Assembly: GCA_003574895.1 (NCBI GenBank)
Contig: PJFB01000004.1
Location: forward strand, 124,001-188,000
Length of the DNA stretch: 64,000 nucleotides
Direction of reading: 5' to 3'
Origin: Geobacter sp.
Lineage (GTDB): Bacteria; Desulfobacterota; Desulfuromonadia; Geobacterales; Pseudopelobacteraceae
Below, piece by piece: positions 25,145 through 33,945 of this stretch; positions within the stretch are counted from its first letter, which is position 1; each line of letters opens with the position of its first letter. A program made the position numbers and the translations under genes. The notes beneath the pieces were generated by a model, which saw only the letters and a list, made by a program, of their open reading frames with translations, was not told the origin of the DNA and ran no database searches.

Positions 25145-25950
25145 CAGAGTTCTTCTTCTCCCAATATGATCCGCACCACCTGGTTGGCCTGGTGGCTGGC
25201 CGCGATGCCGACCCGGGGCGCCATCAAGCCATTGCCGGGACGGGCCTCGGAGACGCCGTCGCCCACCAGGTACAGCCTGTCACTGACCCTGCGGGTGACA
25301 ATGGCATTGTTGGGTCCATAGCCGGCCATGCCGGAGGCCGCAACGACCGTAATCCCCGGCATGCGCTCCAGCACCGTATCCACCAGCATGGCCTTCATGT
25401 CGGCCCGGTCAAAGGCCTCGACCACGATGCTGCAGGGAGCGAAAATGCCGGGGAGATTGTCCGGTCCGAGCACCACCCGATGGGCCTCTACCGCCACATA
25501 GGGATTGATGCGTCGCAGGTTGTCCACCAAGGCATCAACCTTGTACTGGCCGATCTGGTCAACGAAATACTGCTGGCGGTTCAGGTTCGACGGTTCCACC
25601 ACATCGAAGTCGGCCACAACCAGCCGTCCGATCCCCACCCGGGCCAGGGCCACGGCCACGGCCGAGCCCAGCCCCCCCACGCCGGCGATACCCACCACCG
25701 CCCCTTTGAGCCGGGCATGGACGCCGGGGGTATGGCGGGATGCCAACAGGTATTCCAGCTCCTCCTCATCGGGCTGTTCGCCCCGCTTGATCAGGAACAC
25801 GGCGTCACCATCGTGCAACACGGTGTCGAGGGGCGCGGGAAAACCGTTCAGGATCACCACATCCGCTCCCGGCTTATGGCGTTGGGCCAGCAGGGCCAGG
25901 GTCGAACCATCATCAATGCCGATCTTTTTTTCATTCAGGCTGATCTGCAA
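25144..25950 (-). CDS. thiF: ThiS-ThiF fusion: E1-like adenylyltransferase with N-terminal ubiquitin-fold domain
   Basis: The protein has 268 residues. The C-terminal ~190 are an E1-like Rossmann domain: GIAGVGGLGSAVAVALARVGIG binds ATP, then DFDVVEPSNLNRQQYF, the ThiF/MoeB hallmark with Arg and Gln contacts. The first ~65 residues read as a ThiS-like beta-grasp domain (ISLNEKKIGIDDGSTLALLAQ... NGFPAPLDTVLHDGDAVFLIKRGE). It lacks the C-terminal Gly-Gly that ThiS needs for thiocarboxylation, so it probably has a structural or regulatory role. No CxxC zinc knuckles are seen. I favour a TTG start at 25950 preceded by GGGGA. A role in thiamine or another sulfur-transfer pathway is inferred. Confidence 0.85.
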   Translation of the reverse strand: MQISLNEKKIGIDDGSTLALLAQRHKPGADVVILNGFPAPLDTVLHDGDAVFLIKRGEQPDEEELEYLLASRHTPGVHARLKGAVVGIAGVGGLGSAVAVALARVGIGRLVVADFDVVEPSNLNRQQYFVDQIGQYKVDALVDNLRRINPYVAVEAHRVVLGPDNLPGIFAPCSIVVEAFDRADMKAMLVDTVLERMPGITVVAASGMAGYGPNNAIVTRRVSDRLYLVGDGVSEARPGNGLMAPRVGIAASHQANQVVRIILGEEEL

Positions 25951-26078
25951 AACAAAATCCCCATGTGTCGTAATCAATTTGACGCGAATTGGTGTGGCTG
26001 GACAAGGCAGGAATTTTCGTGTCCGCCAAATCTAACCCATCAGAACGGTAAGTCAATCATTTTCAACCCCACCGGATT

Positions 26079-26456
26079 TCAGCCGAGATAATCGGTTATC
26101 AAACCCCTGATATTCTCCATCTCGGCCCTCAACCTGATTGGTTCCGTGGTGGCTGTTGCCACCAGCTTTCCCAGTCGTCTCAACGTATCGGCTTCATGGT
26201 GGATAAATCTCATGCCGGCCAGGGATTGGGTAGCATGCACAACCTCTACGTGGAATCGAAGGTAATCGCAGTCACCCTCAAGGAAAATTGTCAAGACACA
26301 CTCCCCGCCGATGGGTACAATTACGTCCTGGTCGAAACGGACCAACGCGCCATTGATGGAGATATTCTCCAGATGCCCTTGAAAGTTAATATCATGGCAG
26401 CCCAATTCGCTCTTCGCGCTGAGCCGGACCCTGTGAAACTGCCTTTTTTCAATCAT
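26079..26456 (-). CDS. PilZ-domain protein (c-di-GMP receptor candidate)
   Basis: The protein has 125 residues with a single PilZ domain. The c-di-GMP-binding signature is present: R5-x-x-x-R9 (KRQFHRVRL) and N31-x-S-x-x-G (ENISINGA), followed by the six-strand barrel. No other domain is attached, so it would act as a small adaptor that changes partner binding when c-di-GMP rises. Its position between thiF and cysK does not reveal the partner. The ATG at 26456 lies at the start of the domain. Confidence 0.88.
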   Translation of the reverse strand: MIEKRQFHRVRLSAKSELGCHDINFQGHLENISINGALVRFDQDVIVPIGGECVLTIFLEGDCDYLRFHVEVVHATQSLAGMRFIHHEADTLRRLGKLVATATTEPIRLRAEMENIRGLITDYLG

Positions 26457-26804
26457 TGCAAAACCCCATGCTTTTCAGCGATACATAAGCGCCGTTTCAA
26501 TCTTAATGAATATTATAGCAGAGTAAACATACAAACGGTATCCCCGTAACGCCCTGCAATGATTAATTTACTTTCAAGTTCGCGCTTTGGCGTGCTCTGC
26601 CTGGAGCACGGAATTTGCTGATAGTCCGGCTTAACTTTGATAGATCTTCAGCCGATCCAGTGCAGGGCCTGATGCACACGGATATGATGCCGGTCGCGAA
26701 CTGTTCGCAGGTAAAAAAAGGCCGGGGCATCTCCTTGATAGGACATGCCCCGGCCTCCGGTTTTACGGTCAGCACTCGTAATGTTGTAACGCCCCTATTT
26801 CAGA
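26457..26804. other. intergenic region between cysK and the PilZ gene
   Basis: This 348-base stretch holds the cysK terminator at 26719-26756. The rest (26457-26710) must contain the PilZ gene promoter, but no clear boxes or other features are visible. Confidence 0.4.
26711..26756 (-). terminator. intrinsic terminator of the cysK operon
   Basis: AGGCCGGGGCAT (26719-26730) and ATGCCCCGGCCT (26745-26756) pair perfectly over 12 bp. In the minus-strand direction the stem is followed by a run of seven Ts (26712-26718). Confidence 0.9.
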
Positions 26805-27758
26805 TCAGATTCCCTCGAAAAGCGCGGTGGAGAGATAACGCTCGGCGCCGTCCGGCAGTATCACAACGATGGTCTTGCCGGCGAACTCATCCAGCTTTGC
26901 CAACCTCACGGCAGCTGCCGCCGCTGCGCCGCAAGAGATGCCGACCAGCATGCCTTCCTCTTTTGCCAGGCGTTGAGCGAATTCGATGGCCTCGTTGCTT
27001 TCCACCAGCTCGACCCGGTCGATGAGTGAGAGATCCAGGGTATCGGGGATGAATCCGGCGCCGATACCCTGGATCTTGTGGGGCCCGGGCTGTAGGGGCT
27101 GACCGGCTAACTGTTGCGTGATGACTGGGCTTTCCTGGGGTTCCACGGCAACGGAGATGATCTTTTTACCCCTGGTCTGCTTGATGTAGCGGGATATGCC
27201 GGTAATGGTGCCGCCAGTGCCCACGCCGGACACGATCACATCAACACCGCCGTCGGTATCATTCCAGATCTCCGGGCCAGTGGTTTTCTCATGGATGGCC
27301 GGGTTGGCGGGATTCTTGAACTGCTGCGGCAGAAAGTATCGTTTGGGATCGGAAGCAGCCAACTCCTCGGCCCGGACAATGGCCCCCTTCATCCCTTCCG
27401 CACCCGGGGTCAGTATCAGGTTGGCTCCCAGGGCCGCCAGCACCCGGCGGCGCTCGATGCTCATGGTTTCCGGCATGGTCAAGCTCAGCTTGTAACCGCG
27501 GGCCGCGGCCACATAGGCCAGGGCAATGCCGGTATTGCCGCTGGTGGGTTCGATGATCTCCACCCCTGGCTTGAGTATGCCCCGCTGCTCCGCATCCCAG
27601 ATCATATTGGCGCCGATGCGGCACTTGACCGAGTAGGCCGGATTGCGCCCCTCAACCTTGCCCAGCACCTTGGCTCGTGCGCCATCGGTTACGCGATTGA
27701 GCCTCACCAGTGGTGTATTGCCAATGGATTGCGAGTTGTCAGCAAAGATGCGAGCCAT
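26805..27758 (-). CDS. cysK: cysteine synthase A (O-acetylserine sulfhydrylase)
   Basis: The protein has 317 residues. It makes cysteine from O-acetylserine and sulfide with PLP. The Schiff-base lysine lies in YSVKCRIG (about residue 45), the substrate loop is [12 protein letters not shown], the phosphate loop is [10 protein letters not shown], and the C-terminus has [12 protein letters not shown]. Length and motif order match CysK rather than CysM or cystathionine beta-synthase. A GGGGG-type ribosome-binding site precedes the ATG. It is last in a three-gene run with two transsulfuration enzymes that begins at a SAM riboswitch, and ends at a strong terminator, so methionine/SAM status may also influence it. 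Confidence 0.95.
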   Translation of the reverse strand: MARIFADNSQSIGNTPLVRLNRVTDGARAKVLGKVEGRNPAYSVKCRIGANMIWDAEQRGILKPGVEIIEPTSGNTGIALAYVAAARGYKLSLTMPETMSIERRRVLAALGANLILTPGAEGMKGAIVRAEELAASDPKRYFLPQQFKNPANPAIHEKTTGPEIWNDTDGGVDVIVSGVGTGGTITGISRYIKQTRGKKIISVAVEPQESPVITQQLAGQPLQPGPHKIQGIGAGFIPDTLDLSLIDRVELVESNEAIEFAQRLAKEEGMLVGISCGAAAAAAVRLAKLDEFAGKTIVVILPDGAERYLSTALFEGI

Positions 27759-27862
27759 GGGAGCCCCCTTTTGTTGGCTTGAAATTTGTCCTTCCGAAGC
27801 ATGTGATTCATTTCTACGTTAATACATTTATTATGTCAAGAATTATTTAAGCAATTAATCAC

Positions 27863-29002
27863 CTATTTAGTGTTAAATGCCGCCGAAATGTCCGCCATCA
27901 GGTCTTCAGCAGCCTCCAGCCCGGTGGAAAAACGTACCAGCGTGTCCTTGATCCCCTTGCGTTCCCGCTCATCGGCCGGAACCGCCGCATGGGACATCCT
28001 GGCTGGATAGGAGATAATGCTTTCCACCCCGCCCAGGCTGACGGCAAATGACGCCAGCCGCGTCCCTTCCAGCAGGCGCCGGGTCGTTTCGAACGAGTCC
28101 AATTCAAAGGAAAACACCGCGCCCGGCCCGTCGGCCTGACCCTGATGGATCAGATGGCCCGGATGATCCTCCAGGCCGGGATAATGGATCCTGGTGACCT
28201 GTTTTTGCTCCGCGAGCCAGTGCACAATCCTGACAGTGCTTGCCTGGCTCTGGTCCATCCTGACCTTGAGGGTTTTCAGACCCCGCAGTGCCAGGAACGA
28301 ATCCTGGGGGCCGAGGATGGCGCCAAAACCGTTCTGGATATAGCGAATACGTTCGCCCAGCTCCTCATCCCTGACCACGGCATAACCGCAGATCACGTCG
28401 CTGTGACCGCTGAGGAACTTGGTGCCGCTGTGCAACACGATGTCGCAGCCCAATTCCAGGGGGCGTTGCAGATAGGGGGTCATGAAGGTGTTGTCCACCA
28501 GGGTAATGATACCACGTGATCGGGCGAGCGCCACCAGTCGGCGCAGATCAGTGACCTTGAGCAACGGATTGGAGGGGGTTTCCAGGTAGATTCCCCGGGT
28601 CTCCGGCCGGATGGCGGCTTCGACCGCTGTGGGGTCGGTGGCATCCACAAAGGTGGAACTGATGCCCAGCCGATTGAAGATGCCGGTCAGGGCCCGGTAG
28701 GTGCCGCCGTAGACGTCATCGCACACCACCAGGTGGTCGCCGGCAGAGAAAATCAGCAGAGTGGAGGTAATGGCCGCCATGCCCGAGGCAAAGGCGAAAC
28801 CGCGGCTGCCACCCTCCAACAGGGCAATGGCCTCTTCCACGGCCTCTCGGCTGGGATTGCCGGAGCGGGCGTAATCGTATTTGCCGAACTCGTCCAGCGA
28901 CTTCTGGCGAAAGGTGGAGGTCTGGTAAATGGGCACGCCCAGCGCCCCGGTCAGGGGATCGACGGTCTGGCCGCCATGGATCAGTTTGGTTGCAAATTTC
29001 AT
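27863..29002 (-). CDS. PLP-dependent transsulfuration enzyme (cystathionine gamma-lyase/beta-lyase type)
   Basis: The protein has 379 residues of the Cys/Met-metabolism PLP family. The PLP lysine is in LHSGTKFLSGHSD, and the family signature YARSGNPSREAVE near residue 55 and VDNTFMTPYLQRP are present. Such enzymes interconvert homocysteine, cystathionine and cysteine; sequence inspection alone does not separate gamma-lyase from beta-lyase or gamma-synthase. GGAGG precedes the ATG at 29002. It follows a homologous gene after 188 nt, most of which is a palindromic repeat element, and precedes cysK by about 105 nt. Together they can carry sulfur in both directions between cysteine and homocysteine. 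Confidence 0.9.
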   Translation of the reverse strand: MKFATKLIHGGQTVDPLTGALGVPIYQTSTFRQKSLDEFGKYDYARSGNPSREAVEEAIALLEGGSRGFAFASGMAAITSTLLIFSAGDHLVVCDDVYGGTYRALTGIFNRLGISSTFVDATDPTAVEAAIRPETRGIYLETPSNPLLKVTDLRRLVALARSRGIITLVDNTFMTPYLQRPLELGCDIVLHSGTKFLSGHSDVICGYAVVRDEELGERIRYIQNGFGAILGPQDSFLALRGLKTLKVRMDQSQASTVRIVHWLAEQKQVTRIHYPGLEDHPGHLIHQGQADGPGAVFSFELDSFETTRRLLEGTRLASFAVSLGGVESIISYPARMSHAAVPADERERKGIKDTLVRFSTGLEAAEDLMADISAAFNTK

Positions 29003-29043
29003 AATAACCTCCGGAATCTGTTTACCCCAAAAAACATACTGCA

Positions 29044-29179
29044 ATAGAACGCGGATCAAATCTGATTTGGCGGATTTTCACTGATTTTACATATAACAGA
29101 ATTCTGATTTAAGTTTTTTCGCCAAATCATTTGTTCTTTTCCGCGTAAATCCGCTCGATCCGCGTCATCTGCGTTCTAT
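29044..29179. repeat. MITE-like short palindromic repeat between the two transsulfuration genes
   Basis: ATAGAACGC (29044-29052) and GCGTTCTAT (29171-29179) are perfect terminal inverted repeats. The interior has further imperfect inverted copies of GCGGAT-type words (GCGGATTTTCACTG, AAATCCGCTCGATCCGCG) and a central CAGAATTCTG palindrome. The 136-bp unit has no coding capacity. It resembles the interspersed GCGGATTTACGCGGAT-rich repeats of environmental bacteria. Confidence 0.65.
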
Positions 29180-29190
29180 CAAGGCTTAAG

Positions 29191-30330
29191 TCAGTCATGT
29201 TCCAGCGCCTGGCGCAGATCCCCGATCAGATCATCCGCATCCTCAATACCCACCGACAGGCGCAAGAGCACATCGTTGATGCCCAGACGGGCCCGCAGTT
29301 CCTGGGGGATGTCGGCATGGGTCTGAACCTCCGGGAAGGTGATCAGGCTCTCCACGCCGCCCAGGCTCTCGGCAAAGGAGATCAGCTGCGTCTGCAACAG
29401 GAGCTGTTCCACCAGAGCGTGGCTGTCCACCTCAAAGGCGATCATGGCGCCGAACCCGCTGGCGTACCGCAGCATCAAGCCATGGTCGGGATGCCCCTCC
29501 AACCCCGGATAGTAGACTTTAGTAATCCTGGGATGGTCCTGGAGCCATGCCGCGATCTTCAGGGCATTCTCCTGCTGGCGGTCGAGCCGTATGCCCAAGG
29601 TCTTCATGCCGCGGATCACCAGCCAGGAATCCTGGGGGCCAATCACGGCGCCGGCCGCATTCTGATGGAAACAGACCTGCTCGGCCAACTGTTGGTCCCT
29701 GACCGTCACCAGTCCGGCAACCGTGTCATTGTGGCCAGCCAGGTACTTGGTGGCGCTGTAAACTGCGATATCGGCCCCCAGTTCCAGGGGCCTGAACAGG
29801 TAGGGAGTCAGAAAGGTATTGTCAACGATCAACTTAAGGTCATGTTCATGGCAGATGGTTGAGAGGGCTGGGATATCGGCGAATTTGAGCAGCGGATTGG
29901 TGAGCGATTCCACGAACAGCGCCCTGGTCTCCGGTCGCAGGGCGTTTTTCACGGCCAGGGTATCGCTGGTGTCCACATAGGTAAAGGTCAGGCCATACTG
30001 GCTGAAGACCCTGTCGAACAGCCGGCAGGTACCGCCGTAGAGATCCTCGGTCACGATGATGTGGTCACCGGAGCGAAAGAGCAGCAGCAGGCTGGCAATG
30101 GCCGCCATGCCCGAGGCATAGGCAAAGCCGGCCACAGCGCCATCCAGGCGGGCAATGCCGTTTTCCAGTGCCAGGCGGGTGGGATTGCCCGAGCGGGAAT
30201 AATCAAAGCCGGTGCTCTGCCCGAGCCCGGGGTGCCTGAAGGTGGCAGTCTGATAGATAGGGACCGATACCGCGCCGGTCCGGGTATCCCATTCCAGTCC
30301 CACCTGGACCGTTTCTGTGCTGATGTTCAT
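29191..30330 (-). CDS. PLP-dependent transsulfuration enzyme (cystathionine gamma-synthase type), SAM-riboswitch-controlled
   Basis: The protein has 379 residues and is homologous to the next gene. YSRSGNPTRLALE and VDNTFLTPYLFRP are the family signatures; the PLP lysine is in VYSATKYLAGHND. Direct control by a SAM-I riboswitch (30342-30498) places it in methionine biosynthesis, so cystathionine gamma-synthase or an O-acylhomoserine sulfhydrylase is the most likely activity, with the downstream paralogue doing the complementary step. GGAGG precedes the ATG. It is the first gene of the operon. Confidence 0.9.
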   Translation of the reverse strand: MNISTETVQVGLEWDTRTGAVSVPIYQTATFRHPGLGQSTGFDYSRSGNPTRLALENGIARLDGAVAGFAYASGMAAIASLLLLFRSGDHIIVTEDLYGGTCRLFDRVFSQYGLTFTYVDTSDTLAVKNALRPETRALFVESLTNPLLKFADIPALSTICHEHDLKLIVDNTFLTPYLFRPLELGADIAVYSATKYLAGHNDTVAGLVTVRDQQLAEQVCFHQNAAGAVIGPQDSWLVIRGMKTLGIRLDRQQENALKIAAWLQDHPRITKVYYPGLEGHPDHGLMLRYASGFGAMIAFEVDSHALVEQLLLQTQLISFAESLGGVESLITFPEVQTHADIPQELRARLGINDVLLRLSVGIEDADDLIGDLRQALEHD

Positions 30331-30341
30331 CTCATACCTCC

Positions 30342-30376
30342 AAAAAAAATCCCCTTCCGGGGTGCGGAAGAGGATT
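30342..30376 (-). terminator. expression-platform terminator of the SAM riboswitch
   Basis: On the minus strand AATCCTCTTCC and GGAAGGGGATT (30348-30376) pair with one G-U, followed directly by eight Ts, just before the ribosome-binding site of the first transsulfuration gene. SAM binding should favour this stem and stop transcription. Confidence 0.9.
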
Positions 30377-30397
30377 CCTTGCTAGAGGTTTCTCTTC

Positions 30398-30498
30398 CTT
30401 ATCTCCCGGTACCTTGCGATACCGCTGGAATTGGCACCTTCCCCTGGGGGAGGTTGCCGCGACGTCAAAGGGCCAGTCCCTCGATCGCTCTTGATAAG
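30398..30498 (-). promoter_or_regulatory. SAM-I (S-box) riboswitch aptamer
   Basis: On the minus strand the P1 helix is CTTATC (start 30498) with GATAAG (end 30398). In between are the family-defining words AGAGcGAucGAGGGAcUGG, then CCCuuUGAcgUCgCGGCAACC, and AGGUGCcAAuUCCaGC. Together with the following terminator this is a complete OFF switch that stops synthesis of the sulfur operon when SAM is plentiful. Confidence 0.96.
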
Positions 30499-30676
30499 AA
30501 GTGTGTATTCGGTTTTATTTACCAGTAAACTATGTTTTTATGAATACCACCTTGCAACCGATATAGTCAAGAACTTTTCCCGGGATCAATTGATACCACC
30601 ACGACATACCGTAAAATTGCCATAAAAGTTCCACGCAAACATGAAGACCGAGCCACATGACCGGTCTTACCCTGGA

Positions 30677-32134
30677 TCAAACAATACCGCCCATGCAGAG
30701 GTATTTCACCTCAATGAACTCTTCGATGCCAAATTTCGAGCCTTCCCTGCCGATACCAGACTCCTTCACACCGCCAAAGGGAGCCACCTCGGAGGAAATC
30801 AGGCCGGTGTTGATGCCCACCATGCCGTATTCCAGCGCCTCGGCCACCTTCCACACCCTGTTGATGTCACGGCTGTAAAAATATGAAGCCAGGCCGAACT
30901 CGGTATCGTTGGCCATCCGGATCGCCTCTTCATCGGTTTTGAACTTGAACAGCGGCGCCACCGGGCCAAAGGTCTCTTCCCGTGCGATAAGCATCTCCGG
31001 GGTCACTCCGGTCAGGATGGTGGGCTGGAAAAAAGTGCCCCCCAATTCGTGGCGCTTGCCTCCCAAGGCGATCTTTGCCCCTTTCCCAACGGCATCGGTA
31101 ATATGTTCCTCAACCTTTTCAACAGATGCCATGTCGATCAACGGCCCCTGCTGGACTTCACCTTTCAGGCCATCCCCCACTCTCATCTTTGCGACAGCAA
31201 TTGCCAGCTTCTCGGCAAAGGCGTCATAGACCCCTTCCTGAACGAGCAGGCGGTTGGTACAGACGCAGGTCTGGCCCGTATTGCGGTATTTGGAGGCAAT
31301 GGCGCCCTCCACCGCCGCATCCAGGTCGGCATCGTCGAAAACGATAAAGGGCGCATTGCCGCCCAATTCAAGGGACACCTTTTTGACTGTGCCGCTACAT
31401 TGGGCCATCAGTTCCTTGCCGATCTCCGTCGATCCTGTGAAGGTCAGCTTGCGCACGATCGGGTTGCGGGTCATCTCGGTGCCGATGGCTCCCGAGGCAC
31501 CGGTAATAACACTGAAAACTCCGGCCGGGATTCCGGCCCGTTCTCCCAATTCGGCCAACGCCAGGGCCGAATACGGAGTTGCGGTAGCGGGCTTGACCAC
31601 CATGGTACAACCGGCAGCCAGGGCCGGACCGGCCTTGCGCGTGATCATGGCCGCGGGGAAATTCCAGGGAGTAATGGCGACGCAGACCCCGATCGGTTCC
31701 TTGACGACCACGATCCGCTTGTCCGGCGCATAACCGGGGATAACATCGCCGTAGACCCGCTTGGCTTCTTCGGCAAACCATTCTATGAAAGACGCGGCAT
31801 AGGCGATCTCTCCCCTGGACTCCGCCAGCGGTTTCCCTTGCTCGGCAGTCATGATCACGGCGAGGTCGTCCTGATTGGCCATCATCAGCTCATACCATTT
31901 TCTCAGTATTACCGAACGTTCCTTGGCGGTCTTTGCCCGCCAGGCAGGAAGAGCGGCATTGGCGGCCTCAATGGCGCGCCTGGTTTCATCCGTTGCCATC
32001 TTCGGGATGGTGCCAAGTTTTTCATTGCTGGCCGGATTGGTAACATCGATGGTTGCGCCACTGTCGGCATCAAGCCAGCGACCGTTCAGATAGCACTGCT
32101 GCCGCAACAACGACGGGTCTTTAAGATTCAACAT
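30677..32134 (-). CDS. gabD: NAD(P)-dependent succinate-semialdehyde dehydrogenase
   Basis: The protein has 485 residues of the aldehyde dehydrogenase superfamily. It oxidises succinate semialdehyde to succinate. The catalytic Glu lies in LELGGNAPFIVFDDAD and the nucleophilic Cys in NTGQTCVC; the cofactor loop is FTGSTEIGKEL. ITPWNFPAAMITRK and the C-terminal PFGGVKESGIGREGS match GabD closely. AAGGAGG precedes the ATG. It stands alone, with no GABA transaminase beside it. A weak stem (30644-30650/30662-30668) lies just beyond its stop. Confidence 0.92.
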   Translation of the reverse strand: MLNLKDPSLLRQQCYLNGRWLDADSGATIDVTNPASNEKLGTIPKMATDETRRAIEAANAALPAWRAKTAKERSVILRKWYELMMANQDDLAVIMTAEQGKPLAESRGEIAYAASFIEWFAEEAKRVYGDVIPGYAPDKRIVVVKEPIGVCVAITPWNFPAAMITRKAGPALAAGCTMVVKPATATPYSALALAELGERAGIPAGVFSVITGASGAIGTEMTRNPIVRKLTFTGSTEIGKELMAQCSGTVKKVSLELGGNAPFIVFDDADLDAAVEGAIASKYRNTGQTCVCTNRLLVQEGVYDAFAEKLAIAVAKMRVGDGLKGEVQQGPLIDMASVEKVEEHITDAVGKGAKIALGGKRHELGGTFFQPTILTGVTPEMLIAREETFGPVAPLFKFKTDEEAIRMANDTEFGLASYFYSRDINRVWKVAEALEYGMVGINTGLISSEVAPFGGVKESGIGREGSKFGIEEFIEVKYLCMGGIV

Positions 32135-32280
32135 GGAATCCTCCTTCGCAATCTGATTTGGGGCACTATACCACTATTGCGAGAGAGTTGTCACGAATCT
32201 GTAATGAGCCGCGACCAATCTAATTCCATCAGCCGGCAGCCAAGGCAGCCGCAGTCGAAGCTTCGGGCAGACAATAAAAA

Positions 32281-32314
32281 AAAGGCCTCCCGGGAATTAT
32301 CCAGAGAGGCCTTT
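32281..32314 (-). terminator. intrinsic terminator of the foldase gene
   Basis: AAAGGCCTC (32281-32289) and GAGGCCTTT (32306-32314) form a perfect 9-bp stem, followed in the minus direction by a run of eight Ts (32273-32280 region). Confidence 0.85.
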
Positions 32315-32337
32315 ATTTATCGCGATGGCTGCTTGAA

Positions 32338-33354
32338 TTATTTCAGCAGAATCTCAACGGAAGCGCTCTTTCTGGCTTCAGCCAGAAAGTCGTTTACTGC
32401 CGCGCCCACCTTCTGGTTCTTCAAGAACTCTTCGATACGGGGACGGACATCCTTGAAAGCAACGGTTTCCGCGGCCTTCTTTTCCGTCACCTTGATGATG
32501 TGATAGCCGAATTGGGTTTCAACGACATCGCTGATCTCCCCCGGCTTGAGGGCAAAGGCAGCCTTTTCAAAGGCAGGAACCATCTGTCCTTTGCCAAAAA
32601 AACCGAGATCGCCGCCTTGCTGGCTGCTGGGGCAGGTGGAGTTGGACTTGGCCAGGGTAGCAAAATCGGCTCCGCCGGCCAGCTCCTTCTTCAGCTGTTC
32701 CGCCTTTTCACGGGCTTTTTGTTTCTCCTCCGCAGTTGCCTTGGGATCAACGCCGCAGAGGATGTGGCTGGCCCGCACCATCTCGCTACGTATGAATTTG
32801 TCGGGATTTTCGTCGTAGAACTTCTTGCTGTCCTCTTCAGTGACTGTAATTTTAGGAACAATGGTTTTCTCGATGAAATTGGATATGATCATATCCCTAC
32901 GGGTGTATTCCCGCAGATCGGCATCGTTCATATCCAGTTCCTTGATGGCCTTTTCATAATCCTGCGGGCTGCTGAAACGGGCCTTGCTCTCAGCCAGCTT
33001 GGCATCGACCTGTTTGTCGATATCCTTGGTATCCAGCTTCTGGCCGGCCTGATAAAGAAGTTCCGCTGAGATGAGTTGCGACAGGGCCTGCTGGTCAAAT
33101 TCCTTTTGACGCTCCGGAGGGATCTGCATACCTTGCTGTCCGGACAGGATCACCTTTTTGGCCCGCAACAGGTCAATGGCCTTGATGGGTGTGCCATTGA
33201 CCTTGGCGACAATATCCGCGCCATTCTGAACCGGCACAGCCTTTGCAGGCTCTGTTTTCTGATCGGCATCCGCTGCCAGGGCAACCGTCCCGAAAGCAAA
33301 AACCGCCGCGACGATGAGCGACGAGACGCGTTTCACGCAGTTAAATGGGTACAT
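32338..33354 (-). CDS. periplasmic peptidyl-prolyl isomerase / chaperone (PpiC-SurA-PrsA type)
   Basis: The protein has 338 residues. A signal peptide (about 1-30, ending ALA) is followed by a SurA-like helical N-terminal region (VAKVNGTPIKAIDLLRAKK) and a complete parvulin domain from about residue 200 (VRASHILCGVDPKATAEEK, then GGDLGFFGKGQMVPAFEKAAFALKPGEIS, FGYHIIKV). The parvulin motifs indicate cis-trans prolyl isomerisation; the family helps fold exported and outer-membrane proteins. AAGGAG precedes the ATG at 33354; a further upstream in-frame start would add residues ahead of the signal peptide. It is divergent from the cheY gene. Confidence 0.92.
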   Translation of the reverse strand: MYPFNCVKRVSSLIVAAVFAFGTVALAADADQKTEPAKAVPVQNGADIVAKVNGTPIKAIDLLRAKKVILSGQQGMQIPPERQKEFDQQALSQLISAELLYQAGQKLDTKDIDKQVDAKLAESKARFSSPQDYEKAIKELDMNDADLREYTRRDMIISNFIEKTIVPKITVTEEDSKKFYDENPDKFIRSEMVRASHILCGVDPKATAEEKQKAREKAEQLKKELAGGADFATLAKSNSTCPSSQQGGDLGFFGKGQMVPAFEKAAFALKPGEISDVVETQFGYHIIKVTEKKAAETVAFKDVRPRIEEFLKNQKVGAAVNDFLAEARKSASVEILLK

Positions 33355-33430
33355 CGGAATTTCTCCTTGCAAGTTGAAATAATATATTTTGATAGCATAT
33401 ATTTTCCGGCATGAAAAGGTAAACATAATT

Positions 33431-33457
33431 TTGACTTTTCAGTGTGTTTCCTATAAA
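33431..33457 (+). promoter_or_regulatory. possible promoter of the cheY-cheX-like pair
   Basis: TTGACT (33431-33436) and TATAAA (33452-33457) resemble -35/-10 boxes. The spacer is 15 nt, shorter than ideal, about 85 nt before the cheY-like start codon. Confidence 0.4.
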
Positions 33458-33543
33458 GTTCGGCCATATTCTCAAGTTCATGGAACGCAGTTTGAATACC
33501 AGGATCAGATCAATCGTTTCGAGTATCAAGGAGGAGACAACTG

Positions 33544-33903
33544 ATGAAAAAAGTCCTAGTAGTTGATGACAGCCTATCCGTGGCACGTCAACTCGAGAAG
33601 ATCATCAATGAATCCGGTGAGTTTACTTGCGTTGGGCACGCCAAAAACGGTGCGGAAGCCATCAAGATGAATCACCTGGAAAACCCTGACATCATCTGCA
33701 TGGACATGAACATGCCCGGCATGGATGGCCTGACCGCCCTGCGCAGCTTGGTTGTGCTGGACAAAGAAGTCAAGGTGGTCATGGTAACCTCGCTGGGGGG
33801 AGTTGGTGATAAATTTACCGAGGCGCTGAAACTCGGGGCCAAAAATGTCATATCCAAGCCGTTCGAGTCTGAGAATGTACTGCAGATACTGCGTGAACTT
33901 TGA
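33544..33903 (+). CDS. single-domain response regulator (CheY-like)
   Basis: The protein has 119 residues, a receiver domain only. The acidic pocket VVDDS, the phosphorylated Asp in CMDMNMPG, the Thr in VMVTSLG and the Lys in ISKPFE are all in place. With no output domain it must act by binding a partner. GGAGG precedes the ATG. The CheX-type protein 42 nt downstream is the natural candidate for dephosphorylating it, since CheX acts on CheY-P. The cognate kinase is not in the window. Confidence 0.93.
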   Translation: MKKVLVVDDSLSVARQLEKIINESGEFTCVGHAKNGAEAIKMNHLENPDIICMDMNMPGMDGLTALRSLVVLDKEVKVVMVTSLGGVGDKFTEALKLGAKNVISKPFESENVLQILREL

Positions 33904-33945
33904 TATTTCTCCGTTACCATTAATCACGATACAAGGGGATTTGAA

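Noticed and set aside
30644-30668. A terminator after gabD
   Set aside because: The AAGACCG/CGGTCTT stem is perfect but only 7 bp and is not followed by a T-run in the gene direction.
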